Assembly (NCBI RefSeq): GCF_015207285.1
Contig: NZ_JADEXD010000041.1
Coordinates: 1-43,796, forward strand
DNA: 43,796 nucleotides
Direction: 5' to 3'
Source of the DNA: Tychonema sp. LEGE 07203
GTDB taxonomy: Bacteria; Cyanobacteriota; Cyanobacteriia; Cyanobacteriales; Microcoleaceae
The position numbers were made by a program, and so were the translations under genes. Below the pieces are notes generated by a model. The model was not told where the DNA came from. It saw only the letters and a list, made by a program, of their open reading frames with translations, and searched no databases. Below are positions 23,839 to 32,930 of this stretch, one piece after another (position 1 is the first letter of the stretch; each line of letters begins with the position of its first letter).

Positions 23839-26800
23839 GTGTTTGCTAAAAAAAGTCATTCAAGCAACCCAGAAACCAACAATTCTCACTTGACAGGCAC
23901 CGGCGAGCTCGCGATAGCAAAACTTTCGTCCGGCCAACAAGTCGAAGAGGATTGGTATCGTACTCTCTACGACAATTTTCCGGGTATTTACTTTGTTCTA
24001 GATGCTTTGGGAAGAGTTTTTTCGATCAATCAATTCGGTGAGTCTCGCCTCGCCTACAGGTCGCAGGAATTAATTTTTCATTCAATTTTTAACATATTTT
24101 ACTGTCAAGATCAAGGGAAAATGCAGGCAGAATTTGCTTGGTTGACACAGGCGAAAAATGGCAAGCTGGCTGCACAAGTTGCCTGTTGGGAAGGTCGCTT
24201 GACTTGCAAAGATGGCAGGACAATTTGGGTAAAAGCAACCGCGCGCGCTGTGCCGGCGGTAGACTGGAAAATAGAGGAAAATAGCGGCGACCGCTCCACT
24301 GCCAATTTCCAGCGGCCGACTGTACTTTTAGTTTGCGAAGAAATTAAGGCGGCTTCGCCCGCAGCAGCGCCGCTCAACCCGATAAAAAATTGGCGTTCTC
24401 CAACTTTGGCGATCGCAAAATTAGCCAAAAGTCAACTTAAAGAACGCAACAATATAGAACAATTTATCCGCGAAGTAACAGAAACTGCTGTCAGTATTGT
24501 TAACTGCAATCGAGCCAGTATTTGGCTGTACGGCGAAGACAAAACGCAGCTTCACTGCATCGATTTTTACGAAGAAAATACCAAACTTCATTCGGTACAA
24601 ATAATCGTCACAGCCGCCGACTGTCCGGCATATTTTCAAGCATTAAAATCAGCGATTCCCATCGCAACGGTGGCAGCCGAAAACGACCCCAGAACCCAAG
24701 AACTAGCAAATCTTTATTTTACCAATCAAGGTAAAACTTCTTTGTTAAATGTACCGATTTTGCTGGCGGGTCAAATGGCAGGAATAGTCAGCGCCGAACG
24801 CGAAAGTTCCAGCGGTGAGTGGACGGAAGAAGAACAGGAATTAATCAAAATATTAGCAGATTTTGTATCTTCAAGTTTGTCAGCTAGCGAAACCTCTAAG
24901 TTAGAAGCAATGCGGCGCGAACAGCAGCAAAACTTGCTGAGCAAATATTACGATCAGCTAGAAGAAAGAGTAGAAAGACGCACTGCCGAACTCAAAAAAT
25001 CTAACACAAAACTTAAACAAGAAATAATTAAAAGAAAACAAGCAGAAGCAGAAATGCGCCGGCAGCACCAAGAACAGCAAATTATTTTTGATTCCGTGCC
25101 GGCAATGATTTGGTACAAAGATCGGGAAAGCCGCCTGCTGAGAATTAACAAAGCTGCGGCTGCATCCAGAGGTTTGCCTGCAAATCAATTGGAAGGAAAA
25201 TCTTTTTATGAAATTTATCCTGACGAAGCAGAACAATATTATTTAGAAGATTTGGAAGTAATTAGTTCCGGTGTTCCCAAATTGGGAAAAGTCGAACTTC
25301 TGCCAACTGTCTCCGGTCAAAAATGCTGGGTGCGAATAGACAGAATACCTTACCGCGATGAAACAGGTCAAGTCGGCGGCACGATCGTGTTTGCCGTAGA
25401 TATTACAGATTTAATTAAAGTAGAAAAGAAATTGCGAATATATCGCGATCGCCTCACGGAAAAAGTCGAAAAACGCACTGCAATGTATCGGCAAGCAATG
25501 GCAGCTTTGTACTCGGCAAATACGCAACTGCAACAGCTAATTAATAACAGTTCTTCCGTTGGAAATGGCAGCACGGCAGCAGCAAGATTGCTCGAAGGCG
25601 AAGCTTATTTTGAAGCAGTTGCTATCGCTAACCGCGATACAATATTGAGCGTCAACAGCGATTTTGCCGAAATGTTCGGTTACAAACCTGCGGAAATGGC
25701 GGGAATGAGTTTGCTGGAACTGCTGTCGCCAAAATCTTACAAAGTAGCGCCACAAATGATTTCTGCAAGCAGCAATACAGTCTGCGAAACGATTTTTCTC
25801 AGGCGGGACGGGACGGCTTTTCCTGCTGACGTTCGCAGTAAATTCGTAATTTGTGAGGGTCGTTTAGTGCAGGTGAAAGCAGTGCGAAACCTCACCGAAC
25901 GCAAGTTAATAGCAGCGGAATTAGAGCGATCGCGCTCTTTGCTGCACGCTACTCTGGAAGCAACGGCAGACGGTATTCTCGCCGTTACTACGTCTGGAGA
26001 ACTGATTAGTTTTAATGAAAAGTTAGTTCAAATGTGGGGAATTTATGAAGAAGTTAGAAACTCGATGGATCGAACGCTGCGGCTGACTTTTCTCGCCAAG
26101 CAAGTTAGAGACCCGAGGGCTTTTTTGCAGAGAACTAAAGATATTTATAGCGATGCGGAGTCTGAAGGCTGCGATATTCTCGATTTTAAAGACGGCCGGA
26201 CTTTTGAACGCTACACGCAGCCGATTCGAGTCGGACAAAATATTATTGGCCGGGTGTGGCGCTTCCGCGATATTACTTCTCGCGAAAAGGTGACGGCAAT
26301 GTTGGGAGATTCTCAACGGCGCTTTCGGGCAATTTTTGATTCTTCGTTCCAATTTGTTAGCTTGTTGAATCCGGACGGCACTCTGTTGGAAACTAACCAA
26401 ACTTCTCTAGATTTTGCGGGAATTAAGCTGCGGGATGTGGCAAACCGCCCGTTTTGGCTTTTGCCGTGGTGGGGAGATTCTCCGGAAGTTCGGGAACAGT
26501 TGCAAGAGGCGATTTGTCGATCGGCAAAAGGTGAATTTGTCCGCTATGAAGTGGAACTTCAAGGTGCAAATCGGACGGCAACTGTTGATTTTTCTCTCAA
26601 ACCCGTTGCGGATGAAACTGGCAAAGTAGTATTGCTGCTGCCTGAAGGTAGGGACATTACTCAAAGCAAGCAAGCCCAAGTAGCTTTGCGGCAGCAGGTA
26701 GAACGGGAACGCCTGATCGCGCAAATTCAATCGCGCATCCGTTCTTCTCTGGATATCGAAGATATTCTCAATACTACAGTAGCCGAAGTTCGGGAATTTT

Positions 26801-27804
26801 TGGCAACCGATCGCGTGATTATTTTCCGCTTCCGCCCTGATTGGAACGGAGATGTGGTGGTGGAGTCGGTGGGGGAAGGATGGATGCCGCTGACGGGTAT
26901 GGCTGTGGAGGATTGCTGTTTTGCTAACAGTTATGTCGGACAGTATTTGAAGGGCAGAATTCGATCGGTCGAGGACATTCACGCTTCTAATTTTGCCGAG
27001 TGCCACATCAATTTTTTGGCCGAGTGTCAGGTGAAAGCGAATTTAGTCGTGCCTATCGTGCAGCAGGGAATCGAACACCGCGATGGCAATCCTTCTTGTC
27101 AAGTACCGAAGTTGTGGGGTTTGCTGATTGCCCACCACTGTTCGGCACCCCGCGAGTGGCAGCAGTTTGATATGGATTTGCTGAGTCAGTTGGCTACTCA
27201 AGTGGCGATCGCCATCGAACAATCTTTACTTTACCAGCAGCTAGCTGCTGCTAACCAGCGGTTGGATGGGTTGGCGAATTTGGACAGTCTGACTCAGTTA
27301 GCTAACCGCCGCCGGTTTGACGAGGTGCTCAACCGGGAATGGGAGCTCTCGAGCATTTCTGAACCGCTGTCTTTGATTATGTGCGACATTGACTGTTTTA
27401 AACTTTACAACGACAATTACGGCCACCAGGCTGGGGATGCTTGTTTGCAGCAAGTCGCGCGGGCGATCGGGGATAGTTGCACGAACGTACCCTCAGAACG
27501 CCTTTATTTAGCTGCTAGGTACGGTGGCGAGGAATTTGGGGTGATTTTGCCAAATACCGATATCGTGGCTGCACAGGTTGTTGCGGAGGGAATCCGCCAG
27601 CGCGTCAAAGCTTTGGCAATTCCCCACCTCAAGTCTGTTGTCACCGATTGGGTGACTCTCAGCATGGGGGTGGCGACGATTTCTGAAAATCAAAATTCGC
27701 CGAAGATGCTGATTGAAGCTGCCGATAAGGCGCTTTATCAGGCTAAGTCTGGCGGGCGCGATCGAGTACACGTGAGTCAGCAGTCAGCAGTCATTAGTCA
27801 TTAG
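23839..27804 (+). CDS. PAS/GAF diguanylate cyclase with DXCF-type cyanobacteriochrome GAF domain
   Basis: The 1321-aa soluble sensor starts at GTG. Order of domains: PAS (about 40-135), GAF (205-352), coiled coil (360-410), PAS (415-535), coiled coil, three further PAS units (about 580-940), a second GAF (955-1135) and GGDEF (1145-1315). The second GAF has the cyanobacteriochrome signature. D1025-C-C-F1028 fits the DXCF motif, C1055-H1056 in FAECHINFL is the canonical bilin-binding Cys-His, and QVKANLVVPI and LWGLLIAHHCSAPREWQ follow. It should bind a bilin, probably with a second thioether, and respond to blue/green-type light. The cyclase carries G1229-GEEF, so it is probably active in making c-di-GMP; no RxxD inhibitory site precedes it. 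There is no EAL domain. The last residues (SQQSAVISH) are encoded by a heptamer array. Confidence 0.88.
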   Translation: MFAKKSHSSNPETNNSHLTGTGELAIAKLSSGQQVEEDWYRTLYDNFPGIYFVLDALGRVFSINQFGESRLAYRSQELIFHSIFNIFYCQDQGKMQAEFAWLTQAKNGKLAAQVACWEGRLTCKDGRTIWVKATARAVPAVDWKIEENSGDRSTANFQRPTVLLVCEEIKAASPAAAPLNPIKNWRSPTLAIAKLAKSQLKERNNIEQFIREVTETAVSIVNCNRASIWLYGEDKTQLHCIDFYEENTKLHSVQIIVTAADCPAYFQALKSAIPIATVAAENDPRTQELANLYFTNQGKTSLLNVPILLAGQMAGIVSAERESSSGEWTEEEQELIKILADFVSSSLSASETSKLEAMRREQQQNLLSKYYDQLEERVERRTAELKKSNTKLKQEIIKRKQAEAEMRRQHQEQQIIFDSVPAMIWYKDRESRLLRINKAAAASRGLPANQLEGKSFYEIYPDEAEQYYLEDLEVISSGVPKLGKVELLPTVSGQKCWVRIDRIPYRDETGQVGGTIVFAVDITDLIKVEKKLRIYRDRLTEKVEKRTAMYRQAMAALYSANTQLQQLINNSSSVGNGSTAAARLLEGEAYFEAVAIANRDTILSVNSDFAEMFGYKPAEMAGMSLLELLSPKSYKVAPQMISASSNTVCETIFLRRDGTAFPADVRSKFVICEGRLVQVKAVRNLTERKLIAAELERSRSLLHATLEATADGILAVTTSGELISFNEKLVQMWGIYEEVRNSMDRTLRLTFLAKQVRDPRAFLQRTKDIYSDAESEGCDILDFKDGRTFERYTQPIRVGQNIIGRVWRFRDITSREKVTAMLGDSQRRFRAIFDSSFQFVSLLNPDGTLLETNQTSLDFAGIKLRDVANRPFWLLPWWGDSPEVREQLQEAICRSAKGEFVRYEVELQGANRTATVDFSLKPVADETGKVVLLLPEGRDITQSKQAQVALRQQVERERLIAQIQSRIRSSLDIEDILNTTVAEVREFLATDRVIIFRFRPDWNGDVVVESVGEGWMPLTGMAVEDCCFANSYVGQYLKGRIRSVEDIHASNFAECHINFLAECQVKANLVVPIVQQGIEHRDGNPSCQVPKLWGLLIAHHCSAPREWQQFDMDLLSQLATQVAIAIEQSLLYQQLAAANQRLDGLANLDSLTQLANRRRFDEVLNREWELSSISEPLSLIMCDIDCFKLYNDNYGHQAGDACLQQVARAIGDSCTNVPSERLYLAARYGGEEFGVILPNTDIVAAQVVAEGIRQRVKALAIPHLKSVVTDWVTLSMGVATISENQNSPKMLIEAADKALYQAKSGGRDRVHVSQQSAVISH

Positions 27805-27918
27805 TCAGTTGTCAGTTGTCAGTTGTCAGTTGTCAGTTGTCATTTGTCATTAGTCAGTTGTCAGTTGTCATTAGTCATTAGTCATTAGTCATTAGTCATT
27901 AGTCATTAGTCAGTTGTC
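27773..27918 (+). repeat. heptamer tandem repeats (TTAGTCA / TTGTCAG), overlapping the diguanylate cyclase stop
   Basis: Alternating blocks of GTCATTA and GTCAGTT heptamers begin before the stop codon at 27804 and continue 114 bp beyond it. The last codons and stop of the cyclase gene come from the array. Confidence 0.9.
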
Positions 27919-27944
27919 AGCCATCTGAAGAATTGTTAAAAAAA

Positions 27945-27979
27945 CGATCGCCCTAACTGGCATAAAGTTGGGGCGATCG
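27945..27979 (-). terminator. rho-independent-type terminator facing the glycosyltransferase gene
   Basis: CGATCGCCCTAACT pairs with AGTTGGGGCGATCG across a 7-nt loop, forming a 14-bp stem with one G-U pair. On the minus strand it is followed by a run of seven T. It lies 290 bp beyond the stop of the minus-strand gene at 28271. Confidence 0.6.
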
Positions 27980-28088
27980 CGGTACTATGAATCAGCTATT
28001 TATATATCAGGCTTGGCGCGGGATTTTTACGCATTTTCACGAATTTTGTTACAAAACTTTACTCGGCGTTGCGTAAAAATATCCAGAA

Positions 28089-28116
28089 ATCAGGTTTCTG
28101 TACCTGATATCTCTTT
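28089..28116 (+). terminator. hairpin with T-run downstream of the diguanylate cyclase
   Basis: ATCAGGT-TTCTGT-ACCTGAT (28089-28108) is followed by ATCTCTTTTTTTT, the form of an intrinsic terminator for plus-strand transcripts. It also coincides with the leader of the family C copy at 28123, so the role is uncertain. Confidence 0.45.
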
Positions 28117-28122
28117 TTTTTG

Positions 28123-28156
28123 AACCGCAGAGGGCGCAGAGGGCGCAGAGGAAGAG
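28123..28156 (+). repeat. family C repeat
   Basis: AACCGCAGAGGGCGCAGAG plus a further GGCGCAGAG unit runs into GAAGAGAAGAGAGAAAC. About 25 bp further on, GTTCACAA (near 28183) is the complement of the TTGTGAAC found in the leaders of other copies (4837, 32724), hinting at inverted ends for the full element. Confidence 0.8.
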
Positions 28157-28218
28157 AAGAGAGAAACAGAAGAGAGAAACAAAGAAGTTCACAACTGATG
28201 AGGGATTGCTATAGCAGC

Positions 28219-28262
28219 AATGCCCTATGCCCTATGCCCTATGCCCTATGCCCAATTCCCAA
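28219..28262 (+). repeat. heptamer tandem repeat (TGCCCTA type)
   Basis: Four TGCCCTA units pass into CCCAATT units and end 9 bp from the glycosyltransferase stop. A TATAGCAGCAATGCC at 28210 resembles a family A head, so this may be a partial family A copy. Confidence 0.75.
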
Positions 28263-28270
28263 TTCTCCGC

Positions 28271-31200
28271 CTATTTAGCTAACAGTTTTTGAAACACTTC
28301 ATACATCTCCTCAGCTAACTTTTTAGGATTCCACAAAGGTGCGAGATGTTCTGGCTGCTTAGATTTTATTAAATGCTGTTTCACCGCATTTCTTAAACCA
28401 GCATCTCGCCCAAACTTAACTCCCCACTGTGTGTATTCTTCCCAACTCCAAGCCGCACCGACATCGAGATTTGCACTTTTGAGAAAAGCGTAACCCATCC
28501 GCGAAAGATATTGGTCGCCGGAGCGAGTTACTACTGGCAAATTCGCCCACAAAGCCTCTAAATTGTGCGTCCCGCCGTTGTAAGGATAGGAATCTAACAG
28601 CACGTCGGCTACATAATAAATAGCCCGGTGTTCTTCCTCGGTTCTGGTTTGTCCGATAAACTTAATTCGAGCAAAATCTACTCCCTGAATATCGCATTCT
28701 TCGCGGTAAGTGCTGTGAATAATATCTGGGTCTCCTTGACCTTTGCGAATCAACAAACTATCTGGTACTTCTTTGAGTATTCTAACTTGAGCTTGCACCA
28801 TTTCGGGGTTTGTTTTTCTCCCTGGCGCAACGCACAAATAAGCCATTTGATTTAAGCCAATCCCCAGAGCATTTCTAATCGCTTCTCGATTCACATCAAT
28901 GCTTTGCAGTGCGCCAATTGCTACCGAACAACTAGGCAATCTAACTAACTGTTCTAAGTAATGTTCTTCAACGCCTGGGGGATGAGTGTGTTCGTCGCAG
29001 AGAAAGTAGTGATTTTCCGAAATGTAGGGCGCATCGAATCCCAGCCAAGAAACGCAAATTCCCGCAGGATATTGATACAGCACTTCGACATTTGTCGGCA
29101 CTGTCATCGAGTCTAAGTCTATTAAAACATCCAAGTCGTCTTGCACTACTTCGGCGAGGATTTCGCCGCCGTCAGCAAAGCCGTTGGGATATTTTTTGGG
29201 CCAGTAAAACTTGCCGGCCATTTCTTCAAATCGCTGCGTAACTTCATCTCGGTTGAGTTTGCCGGTGACGTAAAGATGAACGTGGGGAGTGATGCGGCTT
29301 AATTCGCGGATTAAAGCTTCGCTGCACCAGCCTACTGAGTGGCGGCGGAAGTGTTTGGAAAGAAAGCCGATTTTTAAGGGCTGTTGTTTTGTGAGGAAAT
29401 TTGCAGATTTGATTCTGTTGGTTTGGTGTCGCTGCGGGACTGCTTTTTTGTAGTATTCTTTGGCAATTAGTCGGTAGAAGTTGGCATTTTTGGCGCGGTT
29501 GTCTCGCAGGTGGGAAACGGCAAATAGGAAGATTTCGTAAAGCAGTTTTAGTTCGATGACGCTAAAGGTTTCGACTTTTTGGTAGCAGAGTTTTTCGATT
29601 TCTTCGAGTTTCTGAATTGCCTGTTTGCTGACACCTGATTGCAGGTAGGAAAAGACGTAGGCTGTGGCTGACATGACTGGGGCATCTTCGCCACAAAATT
29701 CGCAGTATTTGTCGGCGACGCTGCGGGCTCCTGCTAGGTTGGTGGAGTGGCTTAGCAAGTCGCAGAGTTGTTGGTGGGCTTCGCTGAATTTGGGGTTGCA
29801 TTGGATCGCTTTTTCAAAATGTGCGATCGCCTCTAGGGGCTTATCTTGTTTTTGAATGTGTCCCATCCGGCAGTAAACCTCTGCCCAATCCGGTTTTAGT
29901 GTCAAAGCTTGCTGATAGCTGGCTAAGGCTTCTTCCAGCCGCCCCAGCATGGAAAAACAACTGCCGAGGTTAGCGTGAACTTCCGGCCAATCTGGCTTGA
30001 TTTTGAGGGTATTTTGGTAATTAGTAATTGCTTCTTCGTACCTGCATAGCTGTAAGAATGAGTTGCCTAAGTTGAAGTGCAGAACTTCTAATTCTGGTTT
30101 GAAACTTACAGCTTTTTGATAGTAAGCGATGGCAGCATCGAGATTGCCTTGTTGCGATCGCGCGCTGCCGATGTTAGCATAGGCTTCTGCCCAATCGGGT
30201 TTAATGGCGATCGCCTTTTCGTAGCTTTCGACGGCTTCGTCGCGCTTTCCTTGACTGAAAAGTCGATTTCCCAGGTTAAAGTGGAAGTCGGCACCGACAA
30301 GCTGCGGGTTGAGCTCGGATGTTCTTTTAAAACAGGCGATCGCTGCTTCGACGTTGCCGTGTTTGTGATATACTTTCCCTAAATTCCAGTGAGCGCCCGC
30401 TAAATCGGGACTTAGGGCAATGGCTTGCTGGTAATTGGCGATCGCCTCTTCCAAACGTCCCATTTTAAAGTACATACTGCCAATATTTGCCCGCACTTCC
30501 GCAAAGTTTGGCTGCAATTCTAAGGCTTGAGAATAGGATCGAATAGCAGCTTCAATTTTGCCTCCCGCTTGCAAAGCATTGCCTAAAGTGACGTAAGCGT
30601 GGATGTAATCAGGGCGAATTTTTAGGGCTTGCTGGCACGCTGCGATCGCCTCTTTAATTTTACCTTGAACTAAACAGTTTTCTGCCAGTTTTTTGTAGGG
30701 TTCTACTTCTTGATAATTGGCAACTTGTCTGTTTTCTGGAACCTTCAGGGAGGTAACTTGTTCGGAAACTGCGGCGGGATTGGTAAACGGAGTATTTAAA
30801 TTTTCTACAGCAGGCGCAGGCGGCAAATTGATGCTAGAAGGCTGCAAGCCGTAGCCTTCATCTTTATTGACAGATATTGGTTGCTGTGCGTCTGATTCTG
30901 TTTCTAATTCGATGACTTGGCTGCCAGTTTCTTGCTGTTTTTGTTGAGTCAAACTCGATATTTTTTCCGCAGCGCTAGCATTGCCCGGTTGCAGTTGCAG
31001 CACTTTTTGACAGCAAGCAATTGCTGCATCTAACTTTCCTTGTTGCTGCAAAACGCCTGCCAGCATCAAATTTACAGAACACAAATTGGGATTAAGGGCA
31101 AGAGCTTTTTGGTAACAATTTGCCGCCTGTTCCAATTGCCCTAACTTGTAATACATACTGCCGAGATTCGCGCTAGCTTCGGCAAATTCCGGCTGAATTT

Positions 31201-32716
31201 CTAAAGCTTGCAAATAAGCTTTAATTGCCATTTCCAGCTTGTCTTCAGCCTGCAGGGCATTACCCAGCGTCAAGTAAGCGGCAGCAAAATTCGGTTGGAA
31301 TTTAAGGGCGAGATTGCATTGGGCGATCGCCCCAGCAAATTCTCCTTGCAAAATATAAACTTCCGCCAACTTTTTATGAACTTCCGCCTCGGCTGGATTC
31401 AACTCTAAAGCTTGCTGATAATTTTCAATAGCGCCATCGAAATTGCCTGCATCTTTCAGCCGATTGCCCTTTAGGAAATAACTTTTAACTGCCTTGAAAT
31501 CTACCAAAGAATCCGCGATCATTTTCTCTGCCACTCTTACAGGTTTTACACTAATACTATTCAACCATTCTACCCACTCTCCGGCACGCACAGACCAAGT
31601 ACACCCTCGATTTATATATTCTACCTGCCGTCTCAGATGATTTTCAGCAGTGGCGCGGCCGGCCCCCGCAAACTCTTTTAAAACTGAGACTGTCGCCTCA
31701 ACAAACCGCCTTGTATATCCCTCCCAATCCGGTTTTCCGGCACGGTTCCAATTAGTTACCGATGCCAAATTTTCTGTCCCCGACAGAGAAACTAGACGCG
31801 CAAATCCAGCCGTTGTTTCCGGCAAAGCCGCCAAATCACTCGTCACAATCCGGCAACCGCCGGCCATCGCCTCCATCACCGCAATAGATGACGTTTCCAA
31901 ATAGGTATTGGGGTAAGCTAAAACCGCGACAGAACGCAGTTGCCGGACGAGTTCGGGTTGCGGTATCGAACCAATGTACTCAACGCCTGCTGTTGCCTGA
32001 CACTGTTCGTAAATCTCACCGAAAAAAAGATTGTTATCATTGTCGTCTATTTGGTGTACTTTCATGCTAGAAAATACTTTTAATCTAGTTCCGGGGACAG
32101 CCTGACGAATTTTGGGAAAGACTTTTAATAAAATATCTAGTCCGCGAAAGGGAGTGCTGGTGTAAGCTATAATTGGCGGTAGAGATTTTTGAGATAGGAT
32201 TGAAACATTCTCGGAAAAAAGGTTAGCAAAACAAGGTGCGATCGCATTTCTTAAAACATAACTGCGATTCGAGTCAAGCCCAAAACGAGCGTGAAATTGC
32301 TCGCGCTGCCAGTCGCTCACAAAAACAAACGCATCGCAAGCATTAACTTCTTGAAGATTATTAAAATCTTCAAGAAAGATAAAACCTGGTTCGTTATGAA
32401 TCCACAAAATTAACTTCGTATGTTTGCCCAAAAGCGGCTTGATTTCTAGCGCTTTGCCGACTATATTGACTATAACTAAAAAATCGAGCGATCGCAGCAA
32501 TTCTAAATTAGCTTTATTCCCTACCCGCTGCCTGCAATCAACACCGCGCGACATCCCAGACTCGGAAGTATTGTTGAGTAAAAATACCTGATTTCCCAGC
32601 GCAGCCAACGCCTCGGCTAAATAACAAATAGCTGACTGAGTGCCGCCCAAAGGTTCGCGGTAAGGAGTATCAATATTGTAATCCCAAGTGTAGGTATCCA
32701 AAAATCCGATTTTCAT
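28271..32716 (-). CDS. bifunctional-looking glycosyltransferase: GT4 + TPR arrays + SPINDLY/OGT-like GT41
   Basis: The 1481-aa protein has four parts. Residues 1-390 are a GT4-like domain opening at the extreme N-terminus with GFLDTYTWDYN and carrying the C-lobe pattern AYTSTPFRGLDILL and LETSSIAVMEAMAGGCRIVTS. About five TPR units follow (405-590), then a Gln/Pro-rich linker (590-690). About nine more TPR units (690-1000) lead through a helical region to a SPINDLY/O-GlcNAc transferase-like domain (about 1120-1481). That domain shows IGFLSKHFRRHSVGW, VSWLGFDAP and SYPYNGGTHNLEALWANLPVVT. GT41 enzymes transfer sugars to Ser/Thr of proteins, and the TPRs bind acceptors. Two different transferase folds in one chain is unusual. 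Start ATG 32716 is supported by the conserved N-terminus. No signal or membrane helix is visible. Confidence 0.88.
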   Translation of the reverse strand: MKIGFLDTYTWDYNIDTPYREPLGGTQSAICYLAEALAALGNQVFLLNNTSESGMSRGVDCRQRVGNKANLELLRSLDFLVIVNIVGKALEIKPLLGKHTKLILWIHNEPGFIFLEDFNNLQEVNACDAFVFVSDWQREQFHARFGLDSNRSYVLRNAIAPCFANLFSENVSILSQKSLPPIIAYTSTPFRGLDILLKVFPKIRQAVPGTRLKVFSSMKVHQIDDNDNNLFFGEIYEQCQATAGVEYIGSIPQPELVRQLRSVAVLAYPNTYLETSSIAVMEAMAGGCRIVTSDLAALPETTAGFARLVSLSGTENLASVTNWNRAGKPDWEGYTRRFVEATVSVLKEFAGAGRATAENHLRRQVEYINRGCTWSVRAGEWVEWLNSISVKPVRVAEKMIADSLVDFKAVKSYFLKGNRLKDAGNFDGAIENYQQALELNPAEAEVHKKLAEVYILQGEFAGAIAQCNLALKFQPNFAAAYLTLGNALQAEDKLEMAIKAYLQALEIQPEFAEASANLGSMYYKLGQLEQAANCYQKALALNPNLCSVNLMLAGVLQQQGKLDAAIACCQKVLQLQPGNASAAEKISSLTQQKQQETGSQVIELETESDAQQPISVNKDEGYGLQPSSINLPPAPAVENLNTPFTNPAAVSEQVTSLKVPENRQVANYQEVEPYKKLAENCLVQGKIKEAIAACQQALKIRPDYIHAYVTLGNALQAGGKIEAAIRSYSQALELQPNFAEVRANIGSMYFKMGRLEEAIANYQQAIALSPDLAGAHWNLGKVYHKHGNVEAAIACFKRTSELNPQLVGADFHFNLGNRLFSQGKRDEAVESYEKAIAIKPDWAEAYANIGSARSQQGNLDAAIAYYQKAVSFKPELEVLHFNLGNSFLQLCRYEEAITNYQNTLKIKPDWPEVHANLGSCFSMLGRLEEALASYQQALTLKPDWAEVYCRMGHIQKQDKPLEAIAHFEKAIQCNPKFSEAHQQLCDLLSHSTNLAGARSVADKYCEFCGEDAPVMSATAYVFSYLQSGVSKQAIQKLEEIEKLCYQKVETFSVIELKLLYEIFLFAVSHLRDNRAKNANFYRLIAKEYYKKAVPQRHQTNRIKSANFLTKQQPLKIGFLSKHFRRHSVGWCSEALIRELSRITPHVHLYVTGKLNRDEVTQRFEEMAGKFYWPKKYPNGFADGGEILAEVVQDDLDVLIDLDSMTVPTNVEVLYQYPAGICVSWLGFDAPYISENHYFLCDEHTHPPGVEEHYLEQLVRLPSCSVAIGALQSIDVNREAIRNALGIGLNQMAYLCVAPGRKTNPEMVQAQVRILKEVPDSLLIRKGQGDPDIIHSTYREECDIQGVDFARIKFIGQTRTEEEHRAIYYVADVLLDSYPYNGGTHNLEALWANLPVVTRSGDQYLSRMGYAFLKSANLDVGAAWSWEEYTQWGVKFGRDAGLRNAVKQHLIKSKQPEHLAPLWNPKKLAEEMYEVFQKLLAK

Positions 32717-32721
32717 TATGG

Positions 32722-32885
32722 CAATTATCCGCCGATTTGTGAACTAGATTTTTTTTGTTTAACCGCAGAGGGCGCAGAGGGCGCAGAGAAGAAAGAGAGA
32801 AGTTTCCACTTGAAATAATTTGCGATTTCCCTCTCTTCTTCTTCTTCCTCTCAGCGTTTTCTGCGCTCTCTGCGGTTAAATAAAT
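32722..32885. repeat. inverted pair of family C repeats upstream of rpiA
   Basis: A leader TTTGTGAACTAGATTTTTTT precedes a direct core AACCGCAGAGGGCGCAGAG at 32761. The complement (TCTGCGCTCTCTGCGGTTAAA) ends at 32880. The two halves, separated by about 60 bp of purine then pyrimidine tracts, could fold into a long imperfect hairpin. The element lies between the divergent glycosyltransferase and rpiA genes. Confidence 0.75.
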
Positions 32886-32898
32886 CCATAATAAATGG

Positions 32899-32904
32899 TA
32901 TAAT
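32899..32904 (+). promoter_or_regulatory. candidate -10 box of rpiA
   Basis: TATAAT lies 26 bp upstream of the rpiA ATG, with a GAGGAG ribosome binding site at 32917-32922. The -35 position would fall in the GCGGTTAAA end of the family C repeat, so the repeat may contribute to the promoter. Confidence 0.45.
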
Positions 32905-32930
32905 CTTAAAACTATTGAGGAGTACCGAAC

